From the NCBI RefSeq assembly GCF_010747415.1, contig NZ_JAAGNZ010000001.1, positions 1,488,001 through 1,552,000 of the forward strand: a DNA stretch of 64,000 nt, in the 5' to 3' direction. The position numbers were made by a program, and so were the translations under genes. The DNA comes from Spirosoma agri (GTDB lineage: Bacteria > Bacteroidota > Bacteroidia > Cytophagales > Spirosomataceae). This document shows positions 43,289-53,000 of this stretch, piece by piece (within the stretch, counting starts at the first letter, position 1; every line of letters starts with the position of its first letter). A model generated the notes under the pieces. It saw only the letters and a program-made list of their open reading frames with translations, did no database searches and was not told where the DNA came from.

Positions 43289-44677
43289 TTATTTGACGTA
43301 ACCCAATTTTCTGGGGATGGTGTAGATTTCGGTTTGGCGACCGTCGATGTAGCGAAACGTCTTCCCGTCGAAAAAGCCATCTTCTTCGAGCATGATCCGG
43401 ACCACTTTCTTCCATTCCGGTATTTCGACGGCTGCGTTGAGTTCAATTGAATAAGCCGTGTTCGCTAACAACGGATAGTCACCGGGGCCGGGAACGCCTT
43501 TTTGCTGATCCCATAGGCCGATCGTCGGGCCCGCTGCATGCCCGTGAACACCAATTGGGTGCGAGTAAATTGTGCCTTTGATACCCTCTTTTTTCGATTG
43601 TTCCAACGCTGCGAGCAGCATCTGATTTCCCGTTTTTCCCGCGCTGAACTGTTCCGTCAGAATATCCTGTAACCGGTTGCCCTGCTTGAAGGCCGCTTTA
43701 ATCGATTCGGGAACATCGGTTTCGCCGGGGCGCAGCACGTAGGCGTGTTGTTGCTGGTCGGTGTTCAGGCGCAGGTAAGTAATCCCAAAGTCAACATGAA
43801 GCAGATCGCCCGGCATGATGACCTGCTTGTCGGGTCGTTTGGCAAACGTGCGGAGGTGATTGAAGTCCTGATCGTCGGCCCGTTGCACATCGACGGTTGG
43901 GTGAAACCACGTGTCTAAACCTAGATTGGTGATGCGTTGCCGAAACCACCAAACCACATCGTCGGTCGTGGTAACGCCCGGCTGAATCACTTGTTCTGAA
44001 AAGCCTTCCTGAATGATCTGGTGCGATAACCGGCAGATGAGCGGATAAATTGCCATCTCTTTTTCCGTTCGGGTTTCGAGCCAGCCTACGGCCAGCTTCT
44101 CCGCTGAAACGATGCGTTTCTGATAGTCAGCTGGTAATTTTTTTATGAACTCTTCGTGTTCCGAGAACGACAGACCATCTGCATGACCATAATTGGTTGA
44201 CATATTCAGGCCAATCTTCTTGGGCTTGCGGTCTTCGATAATCTTCGCCAGTGCTTCCCACTGGTTCGGGCGAACGTCAATATCCCAAGCTCCCTTGAGC
44301 AGGTTACCCACGTCATAGCGGGCAATGGCCAGCTTCTCAATGCCTTTGTCATCACCCTTCGCACCAGCGGACTGATTAGGATCGTAGAAAACGATGATCG
44401 TACGCCGACGCGCCGATAACCAGGTTGACGGTAGCATGGTCCGCAGCACCGGATCTTCGTTGTACTCACGGGAAATGATGATCCACATATCGACCCCTTC
44501 CCGGCGCATGAGCTGGGGGAGAAAATTAGTGAACCGGTCATCCAAAATATCGTCGATCACCCGAGCCCGGTCGCGTTCGGGTAAAACCGTTGAGGGCGGA
44601 ATGGATTGGGCCGTTGCCGTTGAAATGAACAAGGAGACTATAACTAATTTGAGGAGAAGATGTACTGATTTAAACAT
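43289..44677 (-). CDS. Secreted M24 family metallopeptidase (Xaa-Pro aminopeptidase-like)
   Basis: The 462-residue product starts with a signal peptide (MFKSVHLLLKLVIVSLFISTATAQ). After an N-terminal creatinase-like domain it has the pita-bread fold: metal ligands HVDFGITYLRLNTD, SHPIGVHGHAAGPTIG, SIELNAAVEIPEW and the last glutamate in IMLEEDGFFDGKTF. M24 enzymes cut N-terminal residues ahead of proline or act as methionine aminopeptidases; the exported form in Bacteroidota probably digests peptides in the periplasm. The frame is open upstream to 44716, but the signal peptide starts at 44677. Confidence 0.92.
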   Translation of the reverse strand: MFKSVHLLLKLVIVSLFISTATAQSIPPSTVLPERDRARVIDDILDDRFTNFLPQLMRREGVDMWIIISREYNEDPVLRTMLPSTWLSARRRTIIVFYDPNQSAGAKGDDKGIEKLAIARYDVGNLLKGAWDIDVRPNQWEALAKIIEDRKPKKIGLNMSTNYGHADGLSFSEHEEFIKKLPADYQKRIVSAEKLAVGWLETRTEKEMAIYPLICRLSHQIIQEGFSEQVIQPGVTTTDDVVWWFRQRITNLGLDTWFHPTVDVQRADDQDFNHLRTFAKRPDKQVIMPGDLLHVDFGITYLRLNTDQQQHAYVLRPGETDVPESIKAAFKQGNRLQDILTEQFSAGKTGNQMLLAALEQSKKEGIKGTIYSHPIGVHGHAAGPTIGLWDQQKGVPGPGDYPLLANTAYSIELNAAVEIPEWKKVVRIMLEEDGFFDGKTFRYIDGRQTEIYTIPRKLGYVK

Positions 44678-44875
44678 ACGGGGCAGGTTGTGAGCTGTTT
44701 GAAGCAAGATACGCAAAGACGTTATAGTTTTTTAACAATGCCCTGGACAACCTTTTACTTCATAGTTGCATCTACCTACTTGTGTGGAACACGCTACCAA
44801 CTACTCGAAATCCGTTTTTGGGTATAAAATGCTGAAAGACGTTCGTTGGTTTAGATAAGTGCGTCACAAGGGCTC

Positions 44876-44957
44876 CCCGCAGAGGTACAGAGGCCACAAA
44901 GAAGTACATCTCTACCATTTTGATGATCATCCTCTGTGTTCTTTGTGCCTCTGTGGG
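44876..44957. repeat. Palindromic element upstream of the DUF5686 gene
   Basis: Two arms (about 44876-44903 with 44939-44957) fold on each other: the inner part acagagg-c-cacaaagaa pairs with ttctttgtgcctctgt with one bulge, and outer ccc/ggg pairs follow. The left arm also has a tandem copy gcagagg-tacagagg. It looks like a short mobile palindrome (REP or MITE-like). The bases 44678-44875 hold the leader of the M24 gene and nothing else that I recognise. Confidence 0.55.
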
Positions 44958-44969
44958 ACTAATACAGTT

Positions 44970-44977
44970 TATCTTTG
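44970..44977 (+). promoter_or_regulatory. -7 box upstream of the DUF5686 gene
   Basis: TATCTTTG, a full match to TAnnTTTG, 47 bases before the ATG at 45024. A TTTG at 44942-44945 is 24 bases away, which is long; that TTTG lies in the palindrome. Confidence 0.5.
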
Positions 44978-45023
44978 CCTGATCACTGACCACAATCTGA
45001 CAGTGAATACAACCTATTCGTTT

Positions 45024-47738
45024 ATGAAGTCTACGTTACTCGTTCTGTTTGTTTTTCTTCAGTCAACCATAAGTTTTGCGCAATCGGGCGGTACAGGTCT
45101 GCGGGGGACCATAAAAAATGCGCAGGGTGAAGCGCTGCCCTATGCTGCCGTTGTTGTGAAGGGAACGCCAAGCGGAACAATTACCAATGCCGAGGGTCGC
45201 TATGAGATCGCACTGGCACCGGGTAAATACACGATCGTTTTTCAATACCTGGGCTTCCAGACCGTGCAGAAATCGGTGGACATTGAAACCGGGTTTACAA
45301 CGCTGGATGCAACCTTGGAAGAGCAGGCGTTGCGACTGGCCGAGGTGGAAGCCAAAGCAGGCAATGAGGACCCGGCCTATACCATCATGCGTCGCGCTAT
45401 TGCCAAGAGTCGGTTTCACCAGCTACAGGTGCAGCGGTTCAAGGCGCGGGTCTATACCAAGTCGTCGTTCACCGTAACCGATCTGCCTAATCTGGCCGAG
45501 ATGGCGTTTCGCAAGCAACTGAAAGAGGCCGAAAAAGAAGCTAATTTTAAGGTTGGTGTGCCACTGTTGAATGAAACGGTGGCCGAAGTCTCATTCAGTC
45601 AGCCCAATACCTACCGCCAGCGGATTATCGCCAATCGAAACTCGCAGGGCGATTTCCTGAGTCCGAATCAATTCTATAACGCGAGTTTTTACAACCCTAC
45701 CATTGCCAATACGGTATCTCCGCTGTCGCCCAAAGCGTTTGCTTATTACAAATTCGAGTATAAGGGCACCTTTCGGGAGACGGGTCCGGATGGCAAAGCG
45801 ATCGAAATCAGTAAGATTCAGGTCATACCACGGCAATACGGTGAAGGTGTTTTTCGGGGCAGTATCTACATCATCGAAAACACATGGGCTATCCATAGCC
45901 TGCAACTGGAGACAATCAACAACATTGGTGTTTCATTTACGATCCGGCACGTATGCACACCGATACAGGGCGTCTGGATGCCAACGAACCAACGCTACAA
46001 CGGCAGCGGGTCCTATCTGGGCGTGAAAGCAACGGGCTATTACATTCGTAATCTTACGTTTACTGAGTTCGTTGTTAACCCGGCTTTCGTAGAAGATATT
46101 GAGGTGGCCGACGAGAAAAAAGGACCGCCCACAACGACGCTGTCGAAAGGGGATATTAAAGGAAAACAATTCGATGAGCTGGTAAAAAAACAGAAAGAAT
46201 TTTCGACCAAGAATTTGAAACAGTTGGTCAAAGAATACGAAAAGCAGGAGAAACAGGCCCGCAAGAGCCGCAAGGAGGACGTAACGGTTATGCGTGATGA
46301 TTCACTGGTGGTCGATTCGCTGGCGCGCAAACGCTCGAACACGTTCTGGGATTCGCTGCGATCGGTACCCCTGACCTCTGCCGAAGTGAAAAGCTACCGC
46401 AAGGCCGATAGCCTTGGGCTGGTTCGTGAAATTAAAGCGCCCGGTACAGATACCACCAAACGCGACACTACGAAGAAAAAGAACCCAAACCGGTTTTCGC
46501 CGGGACAACTCATCAGTGGCAATACGTGGCGATTGAGCAAACAAAGCTCGCTGATTTACACCAGCCCAATAACCCGAATCGAATACAACACCGTGGAAGG
46601 CTATTCGTTGGAAGGGGCGCTGACTTTTCGCTACCGGGCCCGGGTCGATTCTGTAAATAGGTTCCGGCAGATTCCGCTGGGTGAATGGACACTTGGGGGA
46701 ACGGGTCGTTATCAGTTTGGGCGAAAGCAGTTTGTGGGCTACGGGCAGGCAGGCTACCAGTACAAAAATACGCGCGTCAACCTGTCGGGAGGGCGGTATC
46801 TTTACCAGTTCAATCCGGACAACCCGATCAGCCCGTTTCTGAACTCGCTGACGACGCTCCTGTTCGAACAGAATTTTGCGAAACTCTATCAGAAAGATTT
46901 CCTGAATCTGACCATCAGCGCCACGCCGTTCAGACAGCGCCTGAACCTGTCGAGTAGTCTTGAATACGCCCAACGCTCGGAACTGGCCAATTATAAAGAA
47001 GACCTGAAACCCTGGATCAACTGGCGCAATCGGGTCTACACGGCCAATCGGCCCGAGAATGCCGAATTGGTGAATACGGGTTTCCTGACACACAACGCAC
47101 TCGTCTTCAATCTGACTGCATCGGCGCGGTTAGGGGCTACGCAGTACACGATACGGAACGGACGGCGGACGGCCCTGCGCGACAACGATAGCCCGTTGCT
47201 GACCGTCAACTACCGGAAAGGTATCAATGGCTTGGCTGGTTCGGATGTCGATTATGATTTTTTGCAAGCAACGATCAGTCATTCATTCGAGACCGGAATC
47301 CGCAGCCGGTTGAACTACCAGATCGGTGCCGGTGCTTTCCTGACGGATAAGCAGCTCTATTTTCCTGATTTCAAACATTTCGCAGGCAATCAATTCTTCT
47401 TCCAGCAGGGCGACGTGGTATCTACGTTCCGTCTGTTGCCCTATTACCAGTACAGTACGGGTAAACGGTTCGTTGAGGGGCATGTGCTTGGTGAGTTTCG
47501 TAAGTTGCTGGTTACGCAGTTAACGTTGGTTCGACTTATTGGTCTGAAAGAGAACCTGTTTGTTCACTACCTCTACACACCCAATTCACAGCATTACACC
47601 GAAATTGGGTACGGGCTGGACGGACTGATTCCGCAGGTTTTTCCGTTTTTTCGGGTAGAAGTTATTTCCCAATGGCAGGACGCCAAGTATCAGGGGTTGG
47701 GTTTCCGGATCGGCACGACGCTGAAATTTGGCCGTTAG
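45024..47738 (+). CDS. DUF5686 and carboxypeptidase-like regulatory domain protein
   Basis: A 904-residue outer membrane protein. Signal peptide MKSTLLVLFVFLQSTISFAQ, then a carboxypeptidase-like regulatory domain (GTIKNAQGEALPYAAVVVKGTPSGTITNAEGRYEI, about 25-110). The DUF5686 part follows, with a lysine-rich coiled region (KQFDELVKKQKEFSTKNLKQL) and a C-terminal beta-barrel half. The arrangement resembles TonB-type receptors without a plug. Function in Bacteroidota is not known. The frame is open upstream to 44859, covering the palindrome, but the signal peptide gives the start at 45024. Confidence 0.92.
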   Translation: MKSTLLVLFVFLQSTISFAQSGGTGLRGTIKNAQGEALPYAAVVVKGTPSGTITNAEGRYEIALAPGKYTIVFQYLGFQTVQKSVDIETGFTTLDATLEEQALRLAEVEAKAGNEDPAYTIMRRAIAKSRFHQLQVQRFKARVYTKSSFTVTDLPNLAEMAFRKQLKEAEKEANFKVGVPLLNETVAEVSFSQPNTYRQRIIANRNSQGDFLSPNQFYNASFYNPTIANTVSPLSPKAFAYYKFEYKGTFRETGPDGKAIEISKIQVIPRQYGEGVFRGSIYIIENTWAIHSLQLETINNIGVSFTIRHVCTPIQGVWMPTNQRYNGSGSYLGVKATGYYIRNLTFTEFVVNPAFVEDIEVADEKKGPPTTTLSKGDIKGKQFDELVKKQKEFSTKNLKQLVKEYEKQEKQARKSRKEDVTVMRDDSLVVDSLARKRSNTFWDSLRSVPLTSAEVKSYRKADSLGLVREIKAPGTDTTKRDTTKKKNPNRFSPGQLISGNTWRLSKQSSLIYTSPITRIEYNTVEGYSLEGALTFRYRARVDSVNRFRQIPLGEWTLGGTGRYQFGRKQFVGYGQAGYQYKNTRVNLSGGRYLYQFNPDNPISPFLNSLTTLLFEQNFAKLYQKDFLNLTISATPFRQRLNLSSSLEYAQRSELANYKEDLKPWINWRNRVYTANRPENAELVNTGFLTHNALVFNLTASARLGATQYTIRNGRRTALRDNDSPLLTVNYRKGINGLAGSDVDYDFLQATISHSFETGIRSRLNYQIGAGAFLTDKQLYFPDFKHFAGNQFFFQQGDVVSTFRLLPYYQYSTGKRFVEGHVLGEFRKLLVTQLTLVRLIGLKENLFVHYLYTPNSQHYTEIGYGLDGLIPQVFPFFRVEVISQWQDAKYQGLGFRIGTTLKFGR

Positions 47739-47836
47739 ATTGACGTACGCTCTCTAATTTCAGCGGTATGAAAGCCTATTTTTGACTGGAATCGTTTACT
47801 ACCTAGTTAATAATATGCATTCTACACAAACTGTCT

Positions 47837-48934
47837 ATGCAGCGTCGCTTATTTCTGCAAACATCGCTAACCGCAGCCGCCGGACTAAGCCAGCTTACGC
47901 CAGTCGTGACGGAAGCCGATCCTCTGCTTCTGCCCGATCCTAAACCGGGTAAGTTGCCCCGCTGGCGAGGTTTTAACCTACTGGAAAAATTCGTGGCTGG
48001 TACAACCGGACCAACACCAGCCGGGCCGTATCAGGAGCGTGATTTCGAGTGGATCGCCAAGTGGGGGTTTAATTTTGTGCGGCTGCCCATGTCGTACCAT
48101 TGCTGGTCTACCCCCGATCCGGCTCATTGGACCGAGCTGAACGAGCGTGTGCTGAAAGAAGTCGATCAGGCGGTTGATTTTGGAAAACAGCACAAAATTC
48201 ACGTCAATCTGAACCTGCATCGTATTCCCGGTTATTGCGTAAATCCGCCCGCCGAACCGCTAAATCTCTGGACTGACGAACAAGCTCTTGAGGCTGCCGT
48301 TTTTCACTGGAAACATTTGGCCGAACGATACAAAGGGCGCCCAAACCGGGAGGTTTCGTTTGATCTGATCAATGAGCCCAATACCGACGAAGCGAGTTAT
48401 GTCCGGGTTATTACGGCGCTGGTGACCGGTATTCGCTCGGTCGATCCCGACCGGCTGATCATTGCCGATGGCTTGCAGTATGGGAACCAACCTGTACCAA
48501 AACTGGCAACGCTTGAGGTTGGACAGAGTACCCGCGGTTATTTGCCCATGAATGTCAGCCACTACAAAGCCGAATGGGTGCCAATGCTGAACGATTCGCC
48601 CCCACCGACCTGGCCCGCTACCTGGATGAATGTGGCCTGGAACGCCGAGACGTTACAGAAAATTACCATTGACCCGTGGAAGAAGCTACAAAAACAAGGC
48701 GTTGGGGTGCACGTGGGGGAGTGGGGCTGTTATAATAAAACGCCACACGACATTGCCCTGCGTTACATGGAAGATCACCTCAAACTCTGGAAAAACGCGG
48801 GTTGGGGGTGGTCCCTCTGGAATTTTCGGGGCGCGTTCGGTATCCTTGCTAGCGATCGGGCCGATGTGACCTACAAAGACTACCAAGGTGTTCCACTGGA
48901 TGAAAAGATGCTGGCCCTGCTCCGAAAGTATTGA
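47837..48934 (+). CDS. Glycoside hydrolase family 5 (cellulase-type) enzyme, exported
   Basis: A 365-residue TIM-barrel hydrolase. N terminus MQRRLFLQTSLTAAAG is a Tat-like signal (twin Arg, R-R-x-F-L). Catalytic acid/base glutamate in FDLINEPNTDEASYV and nucleophile in VHVGEWGCYNKT; other GH5 features include FNFVRLPMSYHCW and NVNLNLHRIPGY. GH5 members hydrolyse beta-1,4-glucans, mannans or others; substrate not known. The next gene, a metallophosphoesterase, also has an arginine-pair signal; the two are 110 bases apart. Confidence 0.9.
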   Translation: MQRRLFLQTSLTAAAGLSQLTPVVTEADPLLLPDPKPGKLPRWRGFNLLEKFVAGTTGPTPAGPYQERDFEWIAKWGFNFVRLPMSYHCWSTPDPAHWTELNERVLKEVDQAVDFGKQHKIHVNLNLHRIPGYCVNPPAEPLNLWTDEQALEAAVFHWKHLAERYKGRPNREVSFDLINEPNTDEASYVRVITALVTGIRSVDPDRLIIADGLQYGNQPVPKLATLEVGQSTRGYLPMNVSHYKAEWVPMLNDSPPPTWPATWMNVAWNAETLQKITIDPWKKLQKQGVGVHVGEWGCYNKTPHDIALRYMEDHLKLWKNAGWGWSLWNFRGAFGILASDRADVTYKDYQGVPLDEKMLALLRKY

Positions 48935-49044
48935 CGCACTGTGAACAAACCAACCGGAACAGGCCTGCCTGCTAACAGAAGCATAAAACGCACGTAATCA
49001 ACAGTTCATATACCAAACCGTACTTTGCGCAAACCAATGTACGC

Positions 49045-49962
49045 ATGAATCGTCGGGATGTTGTCAGGAGTATGAGTATGGGCTTAGCGGCTCTTTCCTC
49101 AACAAAATTGACGGCTGCTCAGCCAGTAGCAGCGAAGCAACGGGTATTGAGGATCGCGCATTTGACTGACATACATATGCAGCCGCTGGTGGGAGCGGCC
49201 AAAGGCTTCGAAAAGTGCTTGCACCACGTACAGAACCTGCCCGATAAACCCGATTTGATCATCAACGGTGGTGATGCCATCATGGAAGCGCATGGCCGGG
49301 GGCAGAACAGTGTTCGGCGGCAATGGCAGCTTTACCAGGACGTGCTTCGCAACGAAAATGCAATGCCGATACTCAGTTGCATCGGCAATCACGACATCTG
49401 GTGTAAGCAGGAAACAAAAACACACTTTGAGGACGGGCGTAACTGGGCGATGGACGAGTTGCAACTAACGACCCGGTATTTCAGCCTGGATCGGAACGGC
49501 TGGCACATCATTGTACTGGATAGTGTTCAGCCAAAACCCGATGGAAGCTGGTACACGGCCCATTTGGACGATGAGCAATACCATTGGCTCGAAGCGGATC
49601 TGAAAGCTGTATCGCCAGAAACACCAATACTGATCGTCTCACATGTGCCGATTCTGGCGGCCTGCGTTTTTTTCGACGGACAGCGCTTTACGGGTGAGAA
49701 CTGGAACATACCGGCCCGCTGGATGCACAGCGATACGATTCGGCTGACCTCGCTGTTTCATACTTATCCAAACATAAAGTCGGCTTTGAGCGGTCACATT
49801 CATCTGGTGGACCGGGTCGATTATAATGGCATCTCGTATTTCTGCAATGGCGCTGTCAGTGGCGCGTGGTGGTTCGGCAAATACCATCATACTGCTGCCG
49901 GCTATGCGCTTGTTGATTTATACGACGACGGTTCTGTAACTAACACGTACGTCAACTATTAG
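49045..49962 (+). CDS. Exported metallophosphoesterase
   Basis: A 305-residue calcineurin-like phosphoesterase with a Tat-like signal (MNRRDVVRSMSMGLAAL). Metal-site motifs: HLTDIHMQP (DxH), NGGDAIMEA (GD), CIGNHDIW (GNHD), IVSHVPIL and SGHIHLVDR (GH.H). It probably removes phosphate from small molecules in the periplasm; a specific substrate cannot be named. It is closed by the hairpin at 49964-50007, which it shares with the convergent metalloprotease. Confidence 0.9.
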   Translation: MNRRDVVRSMSMGLAALSSTKLTAAQPVAAKQRVLRIAHLTDIHMQPLVGAAKGFEKCLHHVQNLPDKPDLIINGGDAIMEAHGRGQNSVRRQWQLYQDVLRNENAMPILSCIGNHDIWCKQETKTHFEDGRNWAMDELQLTTRYFSLDRNGWHIIVLDSVQPKPDGSWYTAHLDDEQYHWLEADLKAVSPETPILIVSHVPILAACVFFDGQRFTGENWNIPARWMHSDTIRLTSLFHTYPNIKSALSGHIHLVDRVDYNGISYFCNGAVSGAWWFGKYHHTAAGYALVDLYDDGSVTNTYVNY

Positions 49963-49963
49963 G

Positions 49964-50007
49964 AGACAGAGCCAACCGAATTGCTGGTGCATCGGTTGGC
50001 TCTGTCT
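49964..50007. terminator. Terminator between convergent genes
   Basis: Perfect 16-bp stem (49964-49979 with 49992-50007) between the phosphoesterase stop and the end of the metalloprotease gene, followed by TTTT. Confidence 0.85.
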
Positions 50008-50011
50008 GATT

Positions 50012-53000
50012 TTACTGCTTTACAACTTTCCAACTGGCTTGCTGGCCATCGCTGGTTTCAATGAAAAGAATGTATTGGCCAGTCGGTAATGTGCTGATAT
50101 CCCACTCATCCCGACGGGTGCGCTGCACAGGTTGTCTACTCCCGACCTCACGTCCCTGACTGTCGCGTAATCGAAGCCAGGCAAGGGGAGCCCTCGCCGG
50201 ACTTACGTCAATGGTCAGCCGGGACGTGACCGGATTGGGATAGACCGAAATACCGTCGGCGGCAACAGGCTCATTGGCCAGCGCCAACGCACTAACGACC
50301 ACCGAATTTTTTATCGTACCAGTTGCACAGTTGGCATCGCTAAGGCCGCTCAGGGCAATGCTATAATTAGTGGGTTGGGTCGCTCGAATCACAAATTGAT
50401 ACGGCGATGCGCTGGTCTGAATAGCCAGCCCATCCCAGCGCGTGAATTTCCAGGGAGCCAGCCCGGTTAACGCTACTGAAATGCGGGCACTGTCGCCGAG
50501 TGGAAAGGTTAGCTTATTGCTGCTTAATTCAGCTGTTGGCAGGGCTGACACGTTAACCTGAATGGAGTCACGGGCGCGAACAACCGGCTGGGTCGTTTCA
50601 ACGTAAACTGTGTAGCGACCTGGGGCCAACGTGCCGGGTAGCAAGGCCGACAGACCCGCTCCCCGTACCGTGGCTGGTAGCGCAGTCAGCTGATTGCCGG
50701 ACTTAAAGACAAATGAAAACTGATTGGTGGTTGATACTTTTCCCTGCAAGCTGTAGGTGGCCGTAAGCGAATCGCCCAGGCAATAAGCCGTTTTGCCCGG
50801 TTTAGTAAAGGTAAGTTTCGGTAGTACCATTACCGTCAGGGTCGTTTCGTCGCCTGAACAGCCACTCGTATAACAGCGGCTGCTATAAGTGATGTTTGTC
50901 TCGGGCTTAATGATCAATTGATTCGTGCCCTTGATGAGCCTGTTCGTAACAGTTTCCGATTCACTGGCCCAGGACCATACCACATCCGAACAGCCAGCCG
51001 CCTGTAACGTTACGCTTTCCCCGATCTCAATCGTTTGTTTAGAAGCTGTCAGGGTAGGGATTGGGACATTGGCACAGGCTGCGTATCGGATCAGTTGATA
51101 GGGACCATTAAACCATACATTGCCCTGATAATCAGCGGTCATTGTGCCCATGTTGGCATAGATAGACATGTCGGTAAGTTTTTTCCAGGTTTGTCCATCA
51201 TACTTGTAAAGAACACGGGGGGAGGAATTATCGATGACATACAAATTTCCGACTGGATCATTCGCCATATTGAGCACATACGAGACAGGCATCGTCGCAC
51301 TTTTGTCGATGCTGGTCCAGGTCGTCCCGTTAAATTTGGCCAGCGGTGGAAACGGAAATGTTGAACTCGATTGAGAAACCCACAGATTGCCGAGTCCATC
51401 CGTGGCCATATAATTGAGGTATTTTCCCAATTGGGGTGTGTTGTCGGCACTAAACACCTGTGTAGCGCGGGTGATTGTATTTACCTGAACCAGTTCATAG
51501 GGTGCCGTACTGCTTGCCGAATTATACTGGATCATCCAGACAACGCCCGGTCGGGTCAGGGTTTGATTGATAAAGTGATTGGTCGGTAGCGAATAGATTT
51601 TGTCCAGACTGTCGGCTTTTGGCTGATAAATGCTGTTGTAGGAGTAAAACAAGCGCTGGCTGGCATTGAACTCCGAAAAGCTGTTCGTAGCGTAAAAACT
51701 GGTTCGGTCGGTTAAGGTATTCGTTTGCTCCGAAATTTTGCCCAGCTGATAATACGGAACAGCGAAGCCAGCTTTAAAAACATTGACCGATGTTCGGTTT
51801 GTTACCCATATAATCCCAGTACCGTCGCCACTGAGTGCCGCACCGAAGTTACCAATTGCTCCTTTCGTCGTTTCCCGGTTAAATACCCGGATCTTCAGAC
51901 TGTCCTGACTTATTCGGGTGGGTCCATCGGTATTAGCATACCAGGCCGCTTCTTTACTGAGTTCTAGTGTGCCACTGGCATACCCCTGTGGCCATTCCGG
52001 GTAGGTCGTATTGTTAATTAACGACCAGCGCGGAGAGAGTGAGGCACTACCCGTTTTGAAGGATTGAACGAGTCTGGAGAGTATACCCGTCGGGAGGCCA
52101 TAGTCCTTACTTGTTTCGTCGAATTTTATGTAATACTGCGTATTTGGCGATAAATCAGTCAGCGTACCGGTATAAAATCCGCCATCCCGGAACGTGCGGG
52201 TGTAAACAGGTTTCGTAAAAAGTGAGTCGGTTGCTACAGTAACCTGAACAATAGCGGAAGAGATCGTTGGGTAATAGGAATAGGGAAACGTGAGCGGGGC
52301 CGTATCATAAAAGGGACGGTAAAAATAGCCGGGAAGCTGATTGACGAAAAAGCGTCCTACCGCTGACCAGGGCCCGTTTTGCGTGCCAAACACGGCCCGT
52401 ACCCGCCAACGGACAATACCAAATGAAGACGATGCGACGGTGAACGAAGCCGTAGGGCTAATCTTCGTGGTAAATGGCGTCTTGAATGACTCGTCGTAGC
52501 TGCTGGTCAGTTGGATCTCGTAGGCCGTTGCTCCGCTCACTGGCTGCACCGAAAAATGACGGCTGGTATTCGTGTAGGGAACCTGCGTCTGATCGGGCGT
52601 GGGTGAGAGCAGTACGGGGGCCGCCAGACTGCCAGCCGGTGCTATCTTTAGCTGACTAACGCCAGACCAGTTCGATACGCCGAATTTATTGGTTGACCGA
52701 ACCCGTACATAATACACCTGTCCGGTTACGAGTTTGCTCATATCGTACCCGTTGATAAGGGTCGTATCGCTGATAACTTTCTGCGCAAAGCCAGCGTCTG
52801 TTGCTACATCAATGTCGTAGCGTTCGGCTTGTGGCTGACCGTTCCAATACAAAAACGGTGTTCCTGAGACGGTTAGTTGAGGGGCCAGAACCGGCGCTTT
52901 ATCCGGTGTTGTCAGCGTGGTGAAATTCTTGACCGCGTGGTCGGTCATAAGCGTCTGACACAGCGGGTGGAACGACAGTGAGCTCTTGCCACAGTAACTC

